NCBI GenBank assembly: GCA_947311265.1
Contig: CAMZKQ010000197.1
Span: 1 to 20,598 of the forward strand
Reading direction: 5' to 3'
Length of the DNA stretch: 20,598 nucleotides
DNA from: an uncultured Chlorobiota bacterium
GTDB lineage: Bacteria > Bacteroidota > Bacteroidia > Bacteroidales > JAADGE01
A program made the position numbers and the translations under genes. The notes below the pieces were generated by a model. That model worked only from the letters and a program-made list of their open reading frames with translations, was not told where the DNA came from and did not search any database. Position 1 is the stretch's first letter, and every line of letters starts with the position of its first letter. Below, one piece after another: positions 17,065 through 20,598 of this stretch.

Positions 17065-18534
17065 ATGAAAAATAAAATAATATTAGCATTTATAGCTGCC
17101 CTTTTCCTTACAGGTTGCACCGATTTATCCGATGATATTTTAGACGGACTTCCACTCGAAAAATTCCCGGAAAATGAAGCCCAAATTGCAGCCATTCCAA
17201 TCCCTGCATACCAAGCACTACAGCCCTTTTTGGACGGTGCTGGCTGGTGGTTTGCACAAGAAATAACAGGCGATGAAATTTGTGCACCAACCCGTGGCGA
17301 ACACTGGGACGATGGTGGGAAATGGCGAGCATTGCATACCCATACTTGGGATAATAACACCGAAGCAGTAAACACCATGTGGTCGCATTTCTACGATGGT
17401 ACATTCGAGGCCAATTCAGCAATCGACTTATTAAACACCTTTGAAGAAAGCGAGGATTTGCTTATTGTAAAAGCAAAATTAAAAGCCATGCGTACATTTT
17501 ACTACTGGCAACTAATTGATAACTACGGAGATGTGCCTTTTGTGATGACACAAGAAAACGTACCACTACACCCCGAAAAGGTAAAAAGAGCAGACATCTT
17601 TGCAGCAATAGTTAAAGATTTAGAAGACAACCTACAATACTTCTCTGCGGCAGGACGTGCAACTTCTGTAACCAAAGGTATGGCATTTACTCTTTTAGCA
17701 AAGCTATATTTGAATGCCGAAGTCTATACAGGCACAGCACAATGGGCAAAAGCAGAAGCCTATTGTGATAGCGTAATAGCCCTAGGCTACTCTTTAGAAA
17801 GCAACCCGCTAGGGCCATTTGTAACAGCCAATGAAAGTTCACCCGAAAACATTTTTACCATTCCTTACGATGAAAATGACTTTACAGGCAACAACCTACA
17901 CATGAGAACCCTGCATTACAATAGCGACCAAACGTTTAATATGATAGTTGGACCTTGGAACGGGTTTGCCGCCATAGAAGATTTTTACAACACATTCGAT
18001 GCCGACGATAAGCGAAAAAAAGCCTTCCTTGTAGGGCAACAATACGCCGCCGATGGCACAAAAATTATCGATGGTGAATTAGAAGAATTGCTCATTTTAA
18101 ACCCACATATCCCTTCACTCCTAATGGGCGATGAAGCCACACAGGAAGAGAAATTGATGTCAGGAGCAAGAATTGTGAAATTTGAAGTTGCCGACGGTGC
18201 AAAGGATAATTTAAGTAATGACTTTCCGTTATTTAGATATGCAGACGTATTACTTATGAAGGCCGAAGCAATGATACGCCAAGGCAAAAATGGAGATGAA
18301 TTTGTAAATAAAATACGAGCAAGAGCAGGGCTTAGCAATTTCAGCAACACAACCCTACCACAGTTACTCGAAGAACGAGGGCGTGAACTTTTTTGGGAAG
18401 GACACAGACGGCAAGACCTTATTCGCTACGGCAAATTTGGCAACCAATGGTGGGAAAAACCAGCATCTTCAAAAGATAGAGAAACTTTCCCTATCCCACA
18501 ATGGGCAATAGATGCCAACCCAAATTTAGGATAA
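17065..18534 (+). CDS. SusD/RagB-family surface glycan-binding lipoprotein
   Basis: This 489-residue lipoprotein caps the SusC barrel and captures glycan at the cell surface. The signal peptide ends in lipobox LTGC (Cys18), followed by acidic residues after a short spacer (TDLSDD), consistent with surface export. SusD helical-repeat landmarks are visible: KAKLKAMRTFYYWQLIDNYG, GMAFTLLAKLYLNAEVYTG, FRYADVLLMKAEAMIRQGKN, and the C-terminal LLEERGRELFWEGHRRQDLI. The segment EITGDEICAPTRGEHWDDGG near residue 70 resembles SusD proteins of starch/maltodextrin loci as I recall them; this is a weak hint at substrate. It is the second gene of the SusC-D-E operon. Confidence 0.95.
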   Translation: MKNKIILAFIAALFLTGCTDLSDDILDGLPLEKFPENEAQIAAIPIPAYQALQPFLDGAGWWFAQEITGDEICAPTRGEHWDDGGKWRALHTHTWDNNTEAVNTMWSHFYDGTFEANSAIDLLNTFEESEDLLIVKAKLKAMRTFYYWQLIDNYGDVPFVMTQENVPLHPEKVKRADIFAAIVKDLEDNLQYFSAAGRATSVTKGMAFTLLAKLYLNAEVYTGTAQWAKAEAYCDSVIALGYSLESNPLGPFVTANESSPENIFTIPYDENDFTGNNLHMRTLHYNSDQTFNMIVGPWNGFAAIEDFYNTFDADDKRKKAFLVGQQYAADGTKIIDGELEELLILNPHIPSLLMGDEATQEEKLMSGARIVKFEVADGAKDNLSNDFPLFRYADVLLMKAEAMIRQGKNGDEFVNKIRARAGLSNFSNTTLPQLLEERGRELFWEGHRRQDLIRYGKFGNQWWEKPASSKDRETFPIPQWAIDANPNLG

Positions 18535-18591
18535 CACAATTAATAAAGAATCAACTAAATAACATTTTATTCACATTTTAAATTAAACAAA

Positions 18592-19836
18592 ATGAAAAAC
18601 AGATTTTTAAATCTAACAAAGATTGCATTCATTGCCCTATTGGCAATGACAACCGTATTTACGTCCTGTAAAGGTAATGATGATGATGACAAAAAAGACC
18701 CAGTTGTTCTTGTTGAAGACGGCGTTTACATCAAAGGCGATGCCGTAGGACTTGCAGAGCTTAGTGCAAAAGGTGCATTTACAAAAGGCTTCAACGAAGC
18801 AACAAAAAAAGAACGTGCAGGAATGTGGGAGAAATTCTTTGCACTGAAAAAAGGAGCAACATTTAGTGTTGTTAAAGTAGCAGGCTCAACTCACACAGTA
18901 TATGGAGCAGGCACACTAGCTAGTGTTGATATTTCTGGTGGCGACCAACCTGAATTAACTATCCAAAGAGGCACTTTCTCGGCTGGTGGAGCAGCATTTA
19001 CAGTACCAGAAGATGGGCTTTACCACGTTGTTGTGGATATGGATACTAAATCAATGGCCATTATTCCTGTTGCAAAATGGGGTATTATTGGAGCAGCAGC
19101 ATTGGGCTGGGGCTCAGACTTAGACCTCCCTTTATCAGGAAGTTTCGGACTAACTGCTCTTAAATATGAAGTAAAAGATGCTAAACTTGCACCAGGAGAA
19201 TTTAAATTGAGATACGGTGCTGGCTGGAAAGTTGGTATTGATGCAGACGGCGATGAAGCTACCGTAAAATGTGAAACTAGCTTTGGTGGTGCTGTTGATG
19301 CACTTGCATTTGGTGGGGCTAACATACAATGGGCAGAAGCAGGGTTTTATACAATTACTGTTGATTGGACCCTTGACGGAGGTATCAAACTTTCCACTAA
19401 AAAAACAGGCGATGTTGCTGCCTCTGAATGGACTGGCGTTGTGCTTGACCTTGTAGGCGATGGCGTAAGTGCAGATAATACTTCGGCAATTACCGACCCA
19501 AGTTCTTGGGGCTGGGGAAACAAATTACTTTCTGATAACAGCGGACTTCCTGCCGCAGTAGGTAATGTTTATACTTGGACTTGGACTAATGTAACACTTG
19601 AAGCTAATTCTGGTTTCAAAATTAGAACAGAAAATGGCGTTGCTCCTGCAAATGGAAATGGTGCTAACTTCGACGCTGGTTTTAGCGGAATTGATGCTGC
19701 TGCAAGTACTGCAAATATTGCTGATGCTGGTGGTAACATGTCGGTTACTGTGAAAGCAAAATATACGATTACAATTTCAATAGATGCGGCTAATGCTGAT
19801 GCAAAAACAATAAAGATTGTAGATGCTGCTAAATAA
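18592..19836 (+). CDS. SusE/SusF-like surface lipoprotein with three tandem domains
   Basis: This 414-residue protein has a lipoprotein signal (FTSC, Cys26) followed by KGNDDDD, an acidic stretch like the Bacteroidota lipoprotein export signal, so it should face outward. Three repeated beta domains follow: one starting VYIKGDAVG (about 45), one starting KWGIIGAAALGWGSDLDLPL (about 161) with GEFKLRYGAGWKVGID, and one starting GVVLDLVGDG (about 282) with SSWGWGNKL and GFKIRTENG. The G-x-A/W-G-W pattern and the GEFKLR strand match SusE/SusF starch-binding domains. It lies 57 bases after the SusD-like gene and just before a terminator, in the usual third position of a starch-type locus. Glycan binding is inferred; sequence identity to characterised SusE is probably low. 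Confidence 0.82.
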   Translation: MKNRFLNLTKIAFIALLAMTTVFTSCKGNDDDDKKDPVVLVEDGVYIKGDAVGLAELSAKGAFTKGFNEATKKERAGMWEKFFALKKGATFSVVKVAGSTHTVYGAGTLASVDISGGDQPELTIQRGTFSAGGAAFTVPEDGLYHVVVDMDTKSMAIIPVAKWGIIGAAALGWGSDLDLPLSGSFGLTALKYEVKDAKLAPGEFKLRYGAGWKVGIDADGDEATVKCETSFGGAVDALAFGGANIQWAEAGFYTITVDWTLDGGIKLSTKKTGDVAASEWTGVVLDLVGDGVSADNTSAITDPSSWGWGNKLLSDNSGLPAAVGNVYTWTWTNVTLEANSGFKIRTENGVAPANGNGANFDAGFSGIDAAASTANIADAGGNMSVTVKAKYTITISIDAANADAKTIKIVDAAK

Positions 19837-19863
19837 GAAATAAAGCAAAATAAGGAACTCATT

Positions 19864-19895
19864 AAGCTCACATTTTATAATGTGGGCTTTTTTTT
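19864..19895 (+). terminator. Rho-independent terminator of the SusC-D-E operon
   Basis: An 11-bp stem (19864-19874 with 19879-19889, one G-U pair) closes a four-base loop and is followed by a run of T. It lies 28 bases after the SusE-like stop codon on the same strand. Confidence 0.88.
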
Positions 19896-19937
19896 GTTGC
19901 CCTAGTCAGCAAATATTATCAATAGGATACTATTCTA

Positions 19938-20186
19938 GTTTAGGAGTTTTGCATCAGCTGCGGAATGGCAAAGCAGAAAGGTGATTTTAAAGTCTATATA
20001 TCCAATACTCCTTTAAGCTATTTTGCAACTTGCAAACGTACGGATAGGGTAATCAGTAGTTTTGTAAATGTCAAGACTGCTTTTTAAGTGGTTAAAAGCA
20101 GTACGATACAAAAAAATAATGGACTTTAAAACTTCCTTTTTATGGCGGATTTTAGCAAGCCAAACTATCCACAGGCTTACTACCAG
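19938..20186 (-). other. Possible broken ORF (one in-frame stop), unrecognised
   Basis: On the minus strand, reading from 20186, a frame runs 57 codons (including KKEVLKSIIFLYRTAFNHL and TTDYPIRTFASCKIA) to a TAA at 20013-20015. It then resumes for 25 more codons (SIGYIDFKITFLLCHSAA) to a stop at 19935-19937. One stop in this length is fewer than expected by chance in DNA this AT-rich, but there is no ATG at its head and I recognise no family. It could be a decayed gene, a dispersed element, or chance. Confidence 0.25.
20076..20102. other. Hairpin in non-coding stretch
   Basis: ACTGCTTTT and AAAAGCAGT form a perfect 9-bp stem with a nine-base loop. Neither strand has a proper U tract after it, so it is not a clear terminator. 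Its role is unknown. Confidence 0.3.
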
Positions 20187-20292
20187 CTAATGCGTGTAAT
20201 AATCTAATCCAAATCCAAATCAATTTACTATAAGATGGATTAGTATAGTTGCTTGCTTGGATTAAGTTAATATTAAGGAAAAAAGAGTGCAT

Positions 20293-20325
20293 AAAAAAAG
20301 CGTGGATTTAAAAACCCACGCTTTT
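20293..20325 (-). terminator. Rho-independent terminator of the T9SS cargo gene
   Basis: A 10-bp stem (20296-20305 with 20316-20325, AAAAGCGTGG and its complement) has a ten-base loop. On the minus strand it is followed by a run of U. It lies 22 bases after the stop codon of the T9SS-tail gene. Confidence 0.85.
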
Positions 20326-20347
20326 ATTAGTGTTGAAATTAATTGTT

Positions 20348-20598
20348 TTATTTAACAATTAATTTTCGAGTGATTACTTCGTTTTTGCTAGATAACCTAA
20401 TGAAATAAATACCAGCATTATCAATTTGCACCATTTTTTTGTTGGCCGTATTGAACTTAGCAATTACTTTTCCAGAGATGTCAATAATTTCAGCATCAAA
20501 AACTTGTTTGCTTTCAATTATAAATATGCCCTCGGAAGGGTTAGGGAAAATAGCAACTTCAGTATTTGTAATGCTTTCTACTCCAACTGCAAATTTAA
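20348..20598 (-). CDS. C-terminal part of a secreted protein with T9SS type A sorting domain (start outside window)
   Basis: Only the last 83 codons are present; the gene continues beyond the right edge. They carry the type A T9SS sorting domain: VAIFPNPSEGIFII, a middle strand EIIDISGKVIAKF, then IDNAGIYFIRLSSKNEVITR and the terminal KLIVK. This tail targets the protein through the outer membrane by type IX secretion and is normally cut off there. The cargo domain is not visible, so activity is unknown. Its place beside a SusC/D/E operon makes a secreted glycan hydrolase or binding protein possible, but this is a guess. Confidence 0.92.
   Translation of the reverse strand, partial: KFAVGVESITNTEVAIFPNPSEGIFIIESKQVFDAEIIDISGKVIAKFNTANKKMVQIDNAGIYFIRLSSKNEVITRKLIVK

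Larger units (their letters stand above)
19896..20290. other. Region without an intact gene between convergent terminators
   Basis: These roughly 395 bases contain no frame with a credible start and length. They lie between the SusC-D-E terminator and the terminator of the minus-strand T9SS cargo gene. Two structures are visible: a minus-strand frame open over 83 codons but for one stop (19938-20186), and a hairpin at 20076-20102. No tRNA cloverleaf, IS end or target duplication was seen. Confidence 0.6.

Noticed and set aside
20031..20038. TGCAAACG, resembling half of the LacI-type operator, downstream of the SusC-D-E operon
   Set aside because: The other half does not match, there is no gene start nearby, and it lies inside the possible broken ORF.
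20103..20190. Short plus-strand ORF beginning ATGGACTTTAAAACT (23 codons)
   Set aside because: Very short, no recognisable product, and no supporting context.

Overview
The window is AT-rich DNA from a member of the Bacteroidota. Several features support this: a SusC/SusD pair, a type IX secretion (T9SS) sorting tail, surface lipoproteins with acidic residues after the lipidated cysteine, a two-component-type beta-propeller (Reg_prop/Y_Y_Y) sensor, and starts without obvious Shine-Dalgarno sequences. I cannot name the genus. No tRNA, rRNA, CRISPR array, prophage or intact insertion sequence was seen.

Layout. Bases 1-6010 (+) hold the 3' part of a large propeller sensor ending in a PP2C/SpoIIE phosphatase domain, a small SRPBCC protein, and a MaeB-type malic enzyme with its phosphotransacetylase-like tail. 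A long perfect inverted repeat at 6047-6091 separates these from a convergent leftward run. In transcription order that run (13835 down to 6071) is: LacI-family regulator, MFS sugar transporter, beta-phosphoglucomutase, a secreted CarboxypepD_reg-like protein, an inositol-monophosphatase-family enzyme, a decayed membrane glycosyltransferase, a GT2 glycosyltransferase and a polyprenyl-phosphate mannose synthase-like GT2. Many of these genes overlap or nearly touch (TAATG overlaps at 9317 and 8514), so they look cotranscribed. From 14098 rightward, divergent from lacI, lie SusC-like, SusD-like and SusE/SusF-like genes, ending at a strong terminator. A stretch of about 450 bases without an intact gene follows. 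The window ends in the C-terminal 83 codons of a T9SS cargo protein on the minus strand.

How the genes work together. LacI, MFS, beta-PGM and SusC/D/E form the core of an alpha-glucan (maltodextrin-type) utilisation locus. SusC/D/E would bind and import oligosaccharides across the outer membrane, MFS would carry sugar across the inner membrane, and beta-PGM would convert beta-glucose-1-phosphate made by a disaccharide phosphorylase. The phosphorylase and glucan hydrolases are not in the window. A near-palindromic CG-centred operator lies in the lacI-susC intergenic region. The distal genes of the leftward run concern lipid-linked sugar transfer.

I found no convincing undescribed system. The most notable items are the frameshifted remnant of the membrane glycosyltransferase that would be expected to use the neighbouring synthase's product, a heptanucleotide repeat array that encodes the C-terminus and stop codon of the MFS transporter, a missing ATG at the start of the adjacent GT2 gene, and a hairpin whose arm contains the last codons of the mannose synthase gene.
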